From positions 1 through 38,078 of the forward strand of contig JAUNWQ010000010.1 of the NCBI GenBank assembly GCA_030540225.1: a DNA stretch of 38,078 bases. Reading direction: 5' to 3'. A model generated the notes under the pieces. The model worked only from the letters and a program-made list of their open reading frames with translations, was not told the origin of the DNA and searched no databases. Both the position numbers and the translations under genes were made by a program. Below, piece by piece: positions 1 to 8,500 of this stretch (its first letter is position 1; every line of letters begins with the position of its first letter). The stretch comes from Coriobacteriia bacterium (GTDB lineage Bacteria; Actinomycetota; Coriobacteriia; Coriobacteriales; Eggerthellaceae).

Positions 1-8
1 GAGGATAG

Positions 9-91
9 GGCGTTCCGCTCATGGGCGGCGCTTTTTCTGTTGCGCAGGGGGCCGCGGCCCGGGGGGACCCGGGGCCGCGGCCCCTTTCTTT
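9..91 (+). terminator. Tandem Rho-independent terminators of an upstream gene outside the window
   Basis: Two hairpins follow one another. The first pairs GCG at 10-12 and CCGC at 15-18 with GCGG and CGC ending at 31, then runs into five T (32-36). The second is very strong: a 13-bp GC-only stem (about 48-60 with 71-84, continuing inward past one mismatch) followed by TTTCTTTT at 84-91. Both have their T-runs on the plus strand, so they end a plus-strand gene whose body lies left of position 1. The rest of 92-259 is AT-richer and holds no gene that I can support; it probably carries the promoter of the next gene. Confidence 0.8.
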
Positions 92-259
92 TGCGCTCGG
101 GCGGGAATTCACGGTAATTCTTCAAGCATTATTTCGCTTTCTATCATTGAGTTTCTCTGTTTCACCATGTTGTTTGTCCGCTCATTTATATTTACTCGTA
201 TATCTACAGGTACAATATGAATTTATTATAGTGTGTATGTTTGAGAGGACTGACTTTTC

Positions 260-862
260 GTGGCGGAATATAGTGAGACTGTTTTGAACCTAGCTGCATC
301 GTGTATTTCCGATCGTGGGACGCTTGATAAAATTGCGGAGGCGCTCGCAAATGGCACCCGTCGATCTCGTCAGCAGGCTGCACAGGTCCTCGCAGCGGTT
401 TCCCATTCCGACGCTGCTGCGGTTTCCGGCTACAGCCAGATTTTCGTTGATGCACTATCTCGCCCTGAGGCTCAGACGCGCTGGGAATGTCTTGATGTGT
501 TGACTCGTCTTTGCGATGTCGATGCTTCGCTTTGCGCTGACGCTATCGATGGTGCAGAAAACGCGCTTTTCGACGAGGAGAGCGGTCCGCTGCATCTTGC
601 TGCGATGCGATTTCTCTGCAAGTTCGGCGCGATTTCCGAGCAAAACTCCGATCGCGTATGGCCGCTTATTGATGAGGGCATTCAATGCTGGCATGGCGAC
701 CTTGAGTTCCAGGATATGCTGAACTCGCTCCTCGATTTCTCAACGGGGCTTCTTTCGGAGTCGGTGAAATCCGAGCTTGCTGAACGGATGTTGTTCGACT
801 CGAAGAATGGGCGCGGCGCCTTGAGGCGAAAGGCGACGACCATCGTCGAGAACCTGTCCTAG
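260..862 (+). CDS. Hypothetical protein, HEAT/armadillo-like helical repeat
   Basis: This 200-residue protein is predicted from composition to be soluble and all-helical. It has repeated amphipathic helix pairs (for example around residues 35-50, 60-85 and 105-120) with alanine- and leucine-rich spacing typical of HEAT/ARM solenoids, which usually serve as protein-binding scaffolds. There is no signal peptide, membrane segment or recognisable catalytic motif. The start is GTG at 260, supported by a GAGAGGA ribosome-binding site at 243-249. It stands alone, about 110 bp before the isocitrate dehydrogenase gene, with a possible terminator between them. Its base composition looks AT-richer than most other genes here. 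The HEAT assignment is a fold-level inference; no specific function can be given. Confidence 0.85.
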   Translation: MAEYSETVLNLAASCISDRGTLDKIAEALANGTRRSRQQAAQVLAAVSHSDAAAVSGYSQIFVDALSRPEAQTRWECLDVLTRLCDVDASLCADAIDGAENALFDEESGPLHLAAMRFLCKFGAISEQNSDRVWPLIDEGIQCWHGDLEFQDMLNSLLDFSTGLLSESVKSELAERMLFDSKNGRGALRRKATTIVENLS

Positions 863-873
863 CCTATTTGTAC

Positions 874-908
874 CGTCGACTGCAATGTAACATTCGACGT
901 TCTTTTCT
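874..908 (+). terminator. Probable terminator after the HEAT-like gene
   Basis: CGTCGA at 874-879 pairs with TCGACG at 894-899. Inside it AATGT (884-888) faces ACATT (890-894), so the stem is bulged. TTCTTTTC follows. The position directly after the stop codon at 862 fits termination, but the bulge makes it weaker than the other terminators in this window. Confidence 0.45.
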
Positions 909-970
909 ATGCGTATCCTTGAAGCGTATTCGTTTGAGTCGCGTTTGCGACGGGTTTGTGAGGAGGAGCT

Positions 971-2062
971 ATGGCTCGTCATACGGTGACCTTGATTCCT
1001 GGTGATGGAATCGGCGTTGAGACTTCGGCCGCTATGCAGCGTGTCGTCGAGGCCTGTGGTGCGGAAATCGATTGGGAAATCGCCGAGGCTGGCGCGCATT
1101 GCCTTGAAACCGAGGGCACGCCGCTCCCTGATTCCACGATTGAAGCCGTCAAGCGCAACAAAGTCGCCATCAAGGGGCCAATCACGACTCCCGTTGGCAC
1201 TGGTTTTCGCAGCGTAAACGTTGCGCTTCGCAAGACGCTTGGCCTTTATGTCTGCCTTCGCCCTGTCATTTCGCTTCCCGGTGCTGGTGGTCGCTATGAC
1301 AACGTCGACCTGGTAATCGTTCGCGAAAATTCCGAGGATTTGTATGCTGGCGTCGAATTCGAGGAAGGCTCCGAAGGCGCTCGGAAGCTGATTGACCTTT
1401 GCAAGGAGGAAGGTGCGGGCACCATCCGCCCCGATTCCGGCATTTCCGTCAAGCCGATTTCGGTTACTGCCTCGCAGGATATCGTCCGGTATGCCTTCGA
1501 GTATGCGCTGAAGCACGGTCGCAAGAAGGTTACCGCTGCTCACAAAGCAAACATCATGAAGTACTCCGATGGTTTGTTCCTTCGCGTCGCGCGCGAGGTT
1601 GCCAAGGAATATGAGGGTCGCGTCGATTTCGACGACCGCATCATCGATGCCTTCTGCATGAACATGGTAACTGACCCCTCGCAATTCGATGTTGTCGTCT
1701 TCCCGAACCTGTATGGCGATATTGCAAGTGATTTGGCGGCGGGCCTTGTTGGCGGTTTGGGTATCGCCCCGGGCGCGAACATTGGTAAGGAATACGCTGT
1801 CTTCGAGGCGGTCCACGGCTCAGCTCCCGATATTGCGGGGCAGAATAAGGCGAACCCGACTGCGGAAATCTTGTCGGCTGCGATGATGCTCGATCATCTC
1901 GGCGAGCTTGAAGCTGCGGCTCGTATTCGCGCTGCAGTGAAGGAGGTTTATGCGGCTGGCGAGTGGCTAACGGGTGATATTCGCAAGCTGACGGGTTCCG
2001 ATAAACCTGCGTCGAGCTGCACCGAGTTCACCGATGCGCTGGTCGCGGCTCTCGCTAAGTAG
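971..2062 (+). CDS. icd: NAD-dependent isocitrate dehydrogenase
   Basis: This is a 363-residue beta-decarboxylating dehydrogenase, the usual length for the short NAD-IDH subfamily. It oxidises isocitrate to 2-oxoglutarate in the cytoplasm, supplying 2-oxoglutarate for glutamate synthesis. Visible motifs are GDGIG (11-15), the substrate loop RSVNVALRK with Ser81 and Asn83, which is the isocitrate type rather than isopropylmalate type, an N-x-M-K-x-S-D-G segment, and NLYGDIASDLAAGL. Near residue 285 the cofactor segment reads HGSAPDIAG: Asp-Ile replaces the Lys-Tyr of NADP enzymes such as E. coli Icd, so NAD is the likely cofactor. The start ATG follows GAGGAGGAG. It appears monocistronic, with a terminator-like hairpin downstream. 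Homoisocitrate dehydrogenase is the main alternative and is less likely. Confidence 0.92.
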   Translation: MARHTVTLIPGDGIGVETSAAMQRVVEACGAEIDWEIAEAGAHCLETEGTPLPDSTIEAVKRNKVAIKGPITTPVGTGFRSVNVALRKTLGLYVCLRPVISLPGAGGRYDNVDLVIVRENSEDLYAGVEFEEGSEGARKLIDLCKEEGAGTIRPDSGISVKPISVTASQDIVRYAFEYALKHGRKKVTAAHKANIMKYSDGLFLRVAREVAKEYEGRVDFDDRIIDAFCMNMVTDPSQFDVVVFPNLYGDIASDLAAGLVGGLGIAPGANIGKEYAVFEAVHGSAPDIAGQNKANPTAEILSAAMMLDHLGELEAAARIRAAVKEVYAAGEWLTGDIRKLTGSDKPASSCTEFTDALVAALAK

Positions 2063-2104
2063 ATCGCACTCACCATCTTCTCGATGGTAAAAGGACGGTA
2101 ACGG

Positions 2105-2138
2105 AAATGCTCGGTCTCGCGAGGGACTGGGCATTTTC
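2105..2138 (+). terminator. Terminator after icd
   Basis: A 12-bp stem with two G-T wobbles pairs 2105-2116 with 2125-2136 around an eight-base loop. The plus-strand 3' side of the stem ends in TTTT then CG. A smaller hairpin, ACCATC/GATGGT at 2072-2088, lies just before it. A -10-like TATAGT at 2142-2147 follows directly and probably belongs to the promoter of the next gene. Confidence 0.55.
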
Positions 2139-2179
2139 GTGTATAGTGGGGAAAATTACCTTATCAAGGAGGGATACGT

Positions 2180-4084
2180 TTGAAGCAATCATCGGGACTT
2201 GACGCTTTGCTCGAGGCGCTTAAGCAATCCGGCATGAATACCGATTCGTTCGGCTCGCCTTTCGGCGGCGGCTCCGATGCGGATGACTCGGCCAAGGCTG
2301 CCGATGCGGGATCTTCTCGCGGTTCGGGCGGGCCGAAGGCGCCGCATGTCGAGATGCCGCACATCATCGAGAACATGAAATCGTGGAGCAAGAAGGCGAT
2401 TATCGTTGCGATCATCGTACTCGTTGTCGTTATTCTTGCTGCCTATTGGTGGTTCCATCCGCCTATCAACATCCATAGCGTCGACACCTGGTTCTTCATC
2501 GCGGTGTTCATCTTGCTGCCGACGTTCTTGTTCTTCCGCGTGCGCTCCTCGAATTACAAGGAGGGGAAGGGCAAGCGCGCCGAGCGCAACGAGGGCAAGG
2601 CGAAGACGTTTAAGGTGCTCTCCTTCATCCCTGTCGCTGTCGCTTGCGTGGGCATTATCGGTGCGTTGATGTCGCTGTCGCTTTTCCCGGGCAACGCGGC
2701 GAAATACGCAACGGTGCTCAACACCGTCGACCACGATTTCGCCTCAGACATCCAGGAGGTGAACTACTCCGAGATCCCGGTGATCGACCGTGACTCCGCG
2801 ATTCTTCTCGGCAATCGCGAGATGGGCTCGATTCCCGAGTACGTCAGCCAGTTCGAGATCTCTTCGCTTTACAGCCAGATCAACTACCAGGGCACGCCGG
2901 TTCGCGTGAGCCCGCTCGGCTACGCCGACCTGTTCAAGTGGTTCACCAACCGCAGCTCGGGCATTCCCGCGTACGCGCTTGTCGACATGACGACGCAGGA
3001 TGCGCAAATCGTGACGCTCGGCGACAACGCCATTTTCTATTCCCAGTCAGAGCCTCTTGCGCGCAACATCGACCGTTACGTGCAGCTGAAGTACCCCTTC
3101 TACATGTTTGACGAGAAGTCGTTCGAGATTGACGAGGATGGCCACCCGTGGTGGATCTGCCCCGTGCAGAAGCGTACGATCGGTCTGTTCGGAGGTACGA
3201 CCATCGACCGCGTCGTCATGGTGAACGCAACGACGGGCGAGTGCACCGACATCTCGATCGATGAGGTGCCTCAATGGGTCGACCGCGCATATCCCGCAGA
3301 GCTTCTGATCGAGCAGTACAACTGGTCGGGCGCTTACAAGGACGGTTGGCTTAACAGCTGGCTCGGCCAGAAGAACGTGGTCCAAACCACCCCTGGTACC
3401 GACGGAAACGTTGGCTACAACTACATCGCGAAAGACGACGACGTGTGGGTCTACACCGGCGTCACTTCGGCGACGGCCGACAACTCCATCGTCGGGTTCG
3501 TGCTGGTGAATCAGCGCACGGCTGAGTCGCACTTCTATTCGGTTGCGGGCGCTACGGAAGAGTCGGCGATGCAATCCGCCGAGGGCCAGGTTCAGAACCT
3601 GCGCTACACGGCAACGTTCCCGCTGCTCATCAATGTGGCGAACCAACCGACGTACTTCATGGCGCTCAAGGACAGCGCGGGACTCGTGAAGAAGTTCGCG
3701 ATGATCGACATCCAGCGTTACCAGAACGTGGCGGTTGGTGACACGGTCGCGGAGTGTCAGAAGTCCTACGAGGCCCTTCTCGCAACGAACGGCGTCGACA
3801 CGGGCGACTCTGCGCCGTCGGACGTGAAGCAGGCCAAGGGCATCATCGCGACGATGGCGCAGGCGGTCATCGAGGGGAATTCTCACTACTATGTGACACT
3901 TCAGGGCGATACCTCGATCTACGATTTCCCGCTGCCCGGTATGCTCGAGATTGTTGCCTACTCGGCTGGCGATGAGATTTCCTTCACTTACATCGATGCT
4001 GGCACGACGGCATTTCCCGCTCAATCTATCGACAGTGTGAAGACGGCGGGGCCTGAGCAGAAAAGCGTTGACACCACGGTGTAG
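2180..4084 (+). CDS. Membrane-anchored protein of unknown function with large C-terminal domain
   Basis: I do not recognise the family of this 634-residue protein. The first 70 residues are soluble and rich in Gly, Ser and Asp. Three hydrophobic segments follow at about 73-93, 101-119 and 146-168, with a Lys/Arg/Glu-rich loop between the second and third. The remaining roughly 465 residues are non-membrane and probably extracytoplasmic, with aromatic-rich beta-type stretches. The segment near 440-520 is only vaguely reminiscent of PepSY-like folds. The start is TTG at 2180, chosen because AAGGAGGG ends six bases upstream and the coding signal begins there. A promoter-like TATAGT lies at 2142-2147. 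The gene runs into the rplJ promoter region, and its 3' end carries that promoter's -35 box. A cell-envelope role is plausible but not shown. Confidence 0.9.
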   Translation: MKQSSGLDALLEALKQSGMNTDSFGSPFGGGSDADDSAKAADAGSSRGSGGPKAPHVEMPHIIENMKSWSKKAIIVAIIVLVVVILAAYWWFHPPINIHSVDTWFFIAVFILLPTFLFFRVRSSNYKEGKGKRAERNEGKAKTFKVLSFIPVAVACVGIIGALMSLSLFPGNAAKYATVLNTVDHDFASDIQEVNYSEIPVIDRDSAILLGNREMGSIPEYVSQFEISSLYSQINYQGTPVRVSPLGYADLFKWFTNRSSGIPAYALVDMTTQDAQIVTLGDNAIFYSQSEPLARNIDRYVQLKYPFYMFDEKSFEIDEDGHPWWICPVQKRTIGLFGGTTIDRVVMVNATTGECTDISIDEVPQWVDRAYPAELLIEQYNWSGAYKDGWLNSWLGQKNVVQTTPGTDGNVGYNYIAKDDDVWVYTGVTSATADNSIVGFVLVNQRTAESHFYSVAGATEESAMQSAEGQVQNLRYTATFPLLINVANQPTYFMALKDSAGLVKKFAMIDIQRYQNVAVGDTVAECQKSYEALLATNGVDTGDSAPSDVKQAKGIIATMAQAVIEGNSHYYVTLQGDTSIYDFPLPGMLEIVAYSAGDEISFTYIDAGTTAFPAQSIDSVKTAGPEQKSVDTTV

Positions 4085-4095
4085 ATGCGTATCAT
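4068..4095 (+). promoter_or_regulatory. Promoter of the rplJ-rplL operon
   Basis: A perfect -35 box TTGACA at 4068-4073 is followed after 16 bases by TATCAT at 4090-4095. The -35 lies inside the last codons of the preceding gene. This spacing and the L10 leader immediately downstream support a dedicated ribosomal-protein promoter. Confidence 0.7.
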
Positions 4096-4129
4096 ATAAG
4101 AGCTGCATAAAAGCAGTGCAAGATGAAAT

Positions 4130-4265
4130 TGTTCCGCTGCCCAAGACAGCAGGCACCGAAAGGTTTAATCGCATGAAAATGCGGCCCGCCGAGGTGGTTA
4201 TCTAAGCGTTGAGCTTTGACGACCCCTGCTGTCCTATGACGGTGGGGGTCGTTTTCGTTTCTTCG
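4130..4265 (+). ncRNA. Ribosomal protein L10 leader (autoregulatory mRNA element)
   Basis: The 5' UTR of rplJ shows the conserved core of the L10 leader family: GACAGCAGG at 4145-4153, then GCCCGCCGAGGTGG at about 4184-4197, the two sides of the kink-turn-containing L10(L12)4 binding site. Downstream is a terminator/attenuator hairpin pairing 4219-4226 with 4245-4252, followed by a T-rich tract. From knowledge of the family, excess L10-L7/L12 complex binds here and reduces expression of rplJ-rplL. The hairpin suggests control by premature termination, which is inference. Confidence 0.88.
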
Positions 4266-4321
4266 AACGCGGCTCCACCCCAAGGGGCGGAACTCGAGTT
4301 TGAGGAAAAGGAGGTGTACGA

Positions 4322-4843
4322 ATGCCCAACGCAAAGAATCAAGAAATGCTCGCCAACGTCAAGGCGGACCTCGAGGCTACTTCCGCGGTGTGGGTCGTGG
4401 ATTACTGCGGCCTCACGGTGAAGCAGATCCAGGAGCTTCGCCGCAGCGTGCGTGAGGCTGGCGCTGTCATGAAGGTGTACAAGAACACCCTCATGCACAT
4501 CGCTCTGGCTGACGCCGAGCTGCCGACGCTTGACGACATGCTTCAGGGTCCGAGCGCGTTCGTGTTCTGCGGTGACGACGTGGCTGCTGCTGCTAAGGCT
4601 GTCAAGGAGTTCGCCAAGAGCAACGACGTTCTCGAGATCAAGGGCGGCATCATGGACGGCGCTGCCGTTACTGCTGCCGAGGTGGAAGCTATCGCTTCTC
4701 TGCCTTCCCGCGAAGAGCTCTACGCTCACATCGCTGCTGCTATCAACGGTGTGGCTCAGGGTCTCGCGACCGCCATCGCTGGCGTGCCGCGCGGTCTGGC
4801 TCAGGTCACCAAGGCTGTGGCCGACCAGAAGGAAGCTGCCTAG
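4322..4843 (+). CDS. rplJ: 50S ribosomal protein L10
   Basis: This 173-residue protein is the base of the ribosomal stalk. It binds 23S rRNA with L11 and carries L7/L12 dimers on its C-terminal helix. The N-terminal half shows the expected L10 pattern, with a V-D-Y-x-G-L-T motif near residue 27, the R-x-x-x-R-E-A-G region, and the K-N-T-L segment near 55-60. The C-terminal region (about 130-173) is Ala-rich and helical, as in bacterial L10. The length is normal. ATG at 4322 follows an AAAAGGAGGTG ribosome-binding site. rplL follows after 84 bases, and an L10 leader lies upstream. The usual neighbours rplK and rplA do not precede it here. Confidence 0.98.
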   Translation: MPNAKNQEMLANVKADLEATSAVWVVDYCGLTVKQIQELRRSVREAGAVMKVYKNTLMHIALADAELPTLDDMLQGPSAFVFCGDDVAAAAKAVKEFAKSNDVLEIKGGIMDGAAVTAAEVEAIASLPSREELYAHIAAAINGVAQGLATAIAGVPRGLAQVTKAVADQKEAA

Positions 4844-4927
4844 TATCAGCTCGTGCGGCCTGAGAGACGCCGCGTAACGAAAAACATTCGGCTGGGAAGG
4901 TCCCGGCCCCTTTGAAAGGAAACTAAC

Positions 4928-5302
4928 ATGGCTGTTACTCGCGAAGAGATCATTGAGGCTCTGAAGGAGATGTCCCTGCTCGAGGCTTCCGAGCTCGTGA
5001 AGGACATCGAGGAGACCTTTGGCGTGTCCGCTGCTGCTCCTGTTGCCGTTGCTGCTGCTCCGGCTGCTGGCGCTGCTGCTGCTGAGGAGAAGACCGAGTT
5101 CGACGTCGTCCTCGAGGGCTTCGGCGACAACAAGATCGCTGTCATCAAGGTTGTCCGTGAGATCACCGGTCTCGGCCTCAAGGAAGCCAAGGAAGTTGTC
5201 GAGAACGCTCCTAAGGCTATCCAGGAAGGCGTTGCCAAGGACAAGGCTGAGGAAATCAAGGCCAAGCTCGAAGAGGCTGGCGCTGCTGTCACCCTCAAGT
5301 AA
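4928..5302 (+). CDS. rplL: 50S ribosomal protein L7/L12
   Basis: This 124-residue stalk protein recruits translation factors such as EF-Tu and EF-G. It shows the family layout: an N-terminal dimerisation domain (1-33), a flexible Ala/Pro/Gly hinge (about 35-57, encoded by many GCT codons), and a C-terminal domain with F-D-V-x-L near 60 and G-L-G-L-K-E-A-K-x-V-V-E, the factor-binding helix. Codon choice is strongly biased (GCT, AAG, GAG), as expected for a highly expressed gene. The ribosome-binding site is GAAAGGA. A clear terminator follows. rpoB is not downstream; the next gene is on the opposite strand. Confidence 0.98.
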   Translation: MAVTREEIIEALKEMSLLEASELVKDIEETFGVSAAAPVAVAAAPAAGAAAAEEKTEFDVVLEGFGDNKIAVIKVVREITGLGLKEAKEVVENAPKAIQEGVAKDKAEEIKAKLEEAGAAVTLK

Positions 5303-5330
5303 CTCGACTCTTTTTAGATTCGCAGTGAGA

Positions 5331-5358
5331 AAGACCCTCCTTCGGGAGGGTCTTTTTT
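5331..5358 (+). terminator. Terminator of rplJ-rplL
   Basis: A perfect 10-bp stem (AAGACCCTCC with GGAGGGTCTT) closes a TTCG tetraloop and runs into TTTTTT. It is a textbook intrinsic terminator on the plus strand. Confidence 0.95.
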
Positions 5359-5496
5359 GCGCAGAAAATGGTGCGGTGCAGCGGGTTGAAATCGACTAGC
5401 CGCGAGCGTGCCGCTCGACATGGGACTGGCTTGGCTCTGCTGCTGATGTCGTTCAGGCAAACTTGTTTTCACCGCATCATCGATAGTTGAGCGTCG

Positions 5497-5530
5497 GTCC
5501 TCGGGGAGGGCAATCCCTCCCCGAGGGGAC
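5497..5530 (-). terminator. Terminator-like hairpin after the SLH surface protein
   Basis: A perfect 12-bp GC-rich stem (5499-5510 with 5515-5526) with a four-base loop lies 15 bases beyond the minus-strand stop codon at 5541. It lacks a T-run on the minus strand, so it may act as a 3' stabilising or Rho-assisted end. Nothing else is evident in 5360-5496. Confidence 0.55.
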
Positions 5531-5540
5531 TAAGGACGCT

Positions 5541-8500
5541 CTACTCCATGATGCCAAGCTGGAAGGCGCGCATGAGCACCATCGCCGCGCGCTCGCGTTT
5601 GACGGGCTCGCCAGGGCGCAGGTACTTGCCATCAGGTTCGTCGTATCCCGTGACAAGGCCCCTTCCGTGCGCCCACGCGAGGGCCCGGAACGACCACTCG
5701 CTTGCTTCATCTCCATCAACGAAAGCTGACAGGTCGCCTTCTGCTGCGGGGTCGTTTATGGAGGCATAGGTGCGCGCGATGATGGTCATCATCTGCTCGA
5801 AGGAGACGGGTACGTCGGCGGCGAAGTCGAACGTGCCATCTGGCTGCGCAAAGCCGGTGATGATACCTTCCCTGACTGCCCAGTTAGCGGCTGCGGTGTA
5901 GTACATGCCGTCGGCCGATCCCTCGATTCCCGTCGTGTCTATGGCGGTTGCGGGGTCGTACGTTGCGTACTCATCGGGGCAGGCGTTGCGCCACAGGATC
6001 GTTGCCAACTGCGCGCGGGTGAGCGTGTCGCCTACGCCGAAGAGCCCTGCTTTCGGACCGTCGGTGTATCCCGTGATGAGACCCTTGCTCGCGACGAAGG
6101 TCACGGCGTTTCCGTACCAGTCGCTGTAATCCACGTCGGGGAATACAGGCACGTCGGGGGGATCGGGCGTGGGAGGAGTTACGGGTCCTGAATCCACGAC
6201 GGTCAGGGTCAGGTTGAGCCGTTCGCTGTAGTTGTCGAACGACATGCCATCCTTATATGCGGCAATACGATACTTCGCGCTGCTGTTCACGGGAATCGGC
6301 CCGGTGTAGAGCTTTCGTGAGCCCTCCGGCTTGCACGGGCAGGTATCGTCGGTGGTGTAGTAGATGCTTGCGCCTTCCGTCGGCGTTGACAGAATAAGCA
6401 TCGAGCCCATCGGCACCGTAGCGCTGTTCTCCTTCGGGGACGTGGGACCGAACGTGAAGGATGCTATTTCGGCGGTTGGCCTTGTGGGCTGACCCTCCTC
6501 CGAGGTTGTACGGACGTCGAGCGTCTTGGAGAGCGGCGTGCCGTCGGCGGAGATGGCCAGTTGCGTAAGGCCAGGCAAATCTCCGGTTAAGAGGAAAGTC
6601 GCCTTACCCTCTGCGTCGGTTGTCAAGTGAATCTCGCGCGATCCGGTCTGGGCTCCCGAGAGCGTTGCGATGCTGTCGGAACCGATGGTGACGGTGACGC
6701 CCTGCATCTCGACGGGGGAGCCATCGGCATATGCCACGTTCACGACGACGTTTGCAGTCTCGCCGCTTTGCACGGATATCGCGTTCTCGTAGTTGGCGAA
6801 CAACTTCGCAGGGTGCTTTGCGACGGTCAGATCCTGCGTCCATCCGGATTGCCCGCCGAGCATCTGACCGTTGTAGCTTTCTGCGCCCTGCAGGGTAAGC
6901 GTTATCGTCGCCCCCTCCTCGAGCGGCTCGCTCAAATAGATGGTCAGCATGTTTGCGAGCTCAACACCCTCAGGGGATGTCTCTACGCCCGACCAGGTGG
7001 TATCGCGGACCGCATCGCCCAAACCGTCGATACTCACCTTTGAGCTCGTCTTCATATACTGACTGAACTCAAGCTCCACTCGATCGGGATAGGCTCGGAC
7101 GGCGCTCGCTTCCGGCGCCGCAGTCGATACAAGAGGAATCTCGAGCCCTGTTCTGATGGGTAGGACTCTGAGCCATTCGGTCTGGGCGGCCGTATAGCCG
7201 TCCTTCGTGATGCGGACTTGGTAGTAGCCGGTGGGGACGTTCCATTGGAAGCAGCCGTCGGCGCGGGTCACCTGCGGGCTTACCTGCTCGTAATCGGCTG
7301 CGTTCCAAGGGGCGGCGCCCGTGCCCTGGGCATCATCGGCGTGGTAGATAGTGGCCGTTGCGCCCTCGACGGTATTCGATGTCACGCCCTCGTAGACGAT
7401 TCCCGAAGGGTCGATGATAATCTGCGATCCGTAGAAGCGATCCCAGTCGATGAGGCTGCGAAGCCTTGCAATCTCTTCCTTCTCATCCTGAATCTTCTTC
7501 TTCGTGCTCTTGCAGACGCTTTCGCGGTAGGCCTTTGCCTCGAGGTACTCGTTCTTTGCTGCGTCCATCCAGGGCGCTCGGTATAGATGCACGCTCGTGG
7601 ACGTGACGTCCAGCGCGACGAATCCCTTGTTCATCACGCCTGCAACCTTGCCGGTTCCTGCGGAGTAGCTGCTGATGGAGCAGGCGCTGGCAGCGGCATT
7701 GAGGAAGGAGGACCAGAGGTTCGTCTTGATATCGAACCAGTTGTGGTCGTCTTCCGCCTTCACGTAATCGCGGTACTTTTCGGCCGCGTCCCGCTCGGCG
7801 AAGAGCGCGTTGAGACAGCGGGTGCAGTCGCTGTCGCAGGGGTTGACCTGCTTGTAGTAGAGAATCCACGAGTTGATCTGCTCGATATCGGACTCGATGT
7901 CGCCAAGCTCGCTCATAGAAGAGCACCAGGAGTCCGTCGTGCGATTCATTCCCACGATATTTCCCGCGAGGGCGATCGCGGATATGCTGCCCTGAATCTG
8001 CTGCGAGATGCTCGCCGCGGAGGCGGTCGTTTGCGCCTCGATTCGGGCGAGGTTCAGGTTGGAGTACGTGTTGATCTTGTTGATGATGGGGTTCCAGTTG
8101 ACGATATGCCGGCTCAGGAACAGCTGGTTCGGAAGAACCTTGCCGACCAGCTTGCTTGCTGCCCATTCGCCTGCCGGTTGCGAGATTTCGTCCAATCCTG
8201 CCCCTATGACATTTAAGCCTGCACCCCAAAGAGCATCGACTACTGCACCGTCGTGGTGCTCGTGGTTGGCGTCGAAGTCGGCGGTATAGCTCGACACACG
8301 GGTATTGTCGCCTGGCTTGCCCTCAAGGGAAATCCCTCTGGTTCCTGGGCTCGCGCTTACGCCTTCGGGGGCGGTTTCCGTCACGCGTGTGGAGAATCCC
8401 GTAAAGATGCCGGGGGTCTTCCCGCCCGTGCCGTTCCTCTGAGAATCGGTTACGAACATCTCCCCGGTGAAACGACCCTGCGTCGACGAGAAGATGAGAT

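Noticed and set aside
740-1816. Long open frame antisense to the isocitrate dehydrogenase gene
   Set aside because: It is a shadow of GC-rich codon structure; the plus-strand frame encodes a complete, motif-bearing enzyme.
3047-4174. 375-codon open frame antisense to the unknown membrane protein
   Set aside because: Arg/His/Val-rich low-complexity translation with no start context or motif; it runs across the rplJ promoter.
5030-5095. GCT-rich repeat that looks like a microsatellite
   Set aside because: It encodes the Ala-rich hinge of L7/L12; the repeat reflects codon bias.
7483-8229. Second minus-strand frame inside the SLH gene
   Set aside because: Arg/Gln-rich translation, overlaps the continuous 2271-codon frame, no ribosome-binding site.
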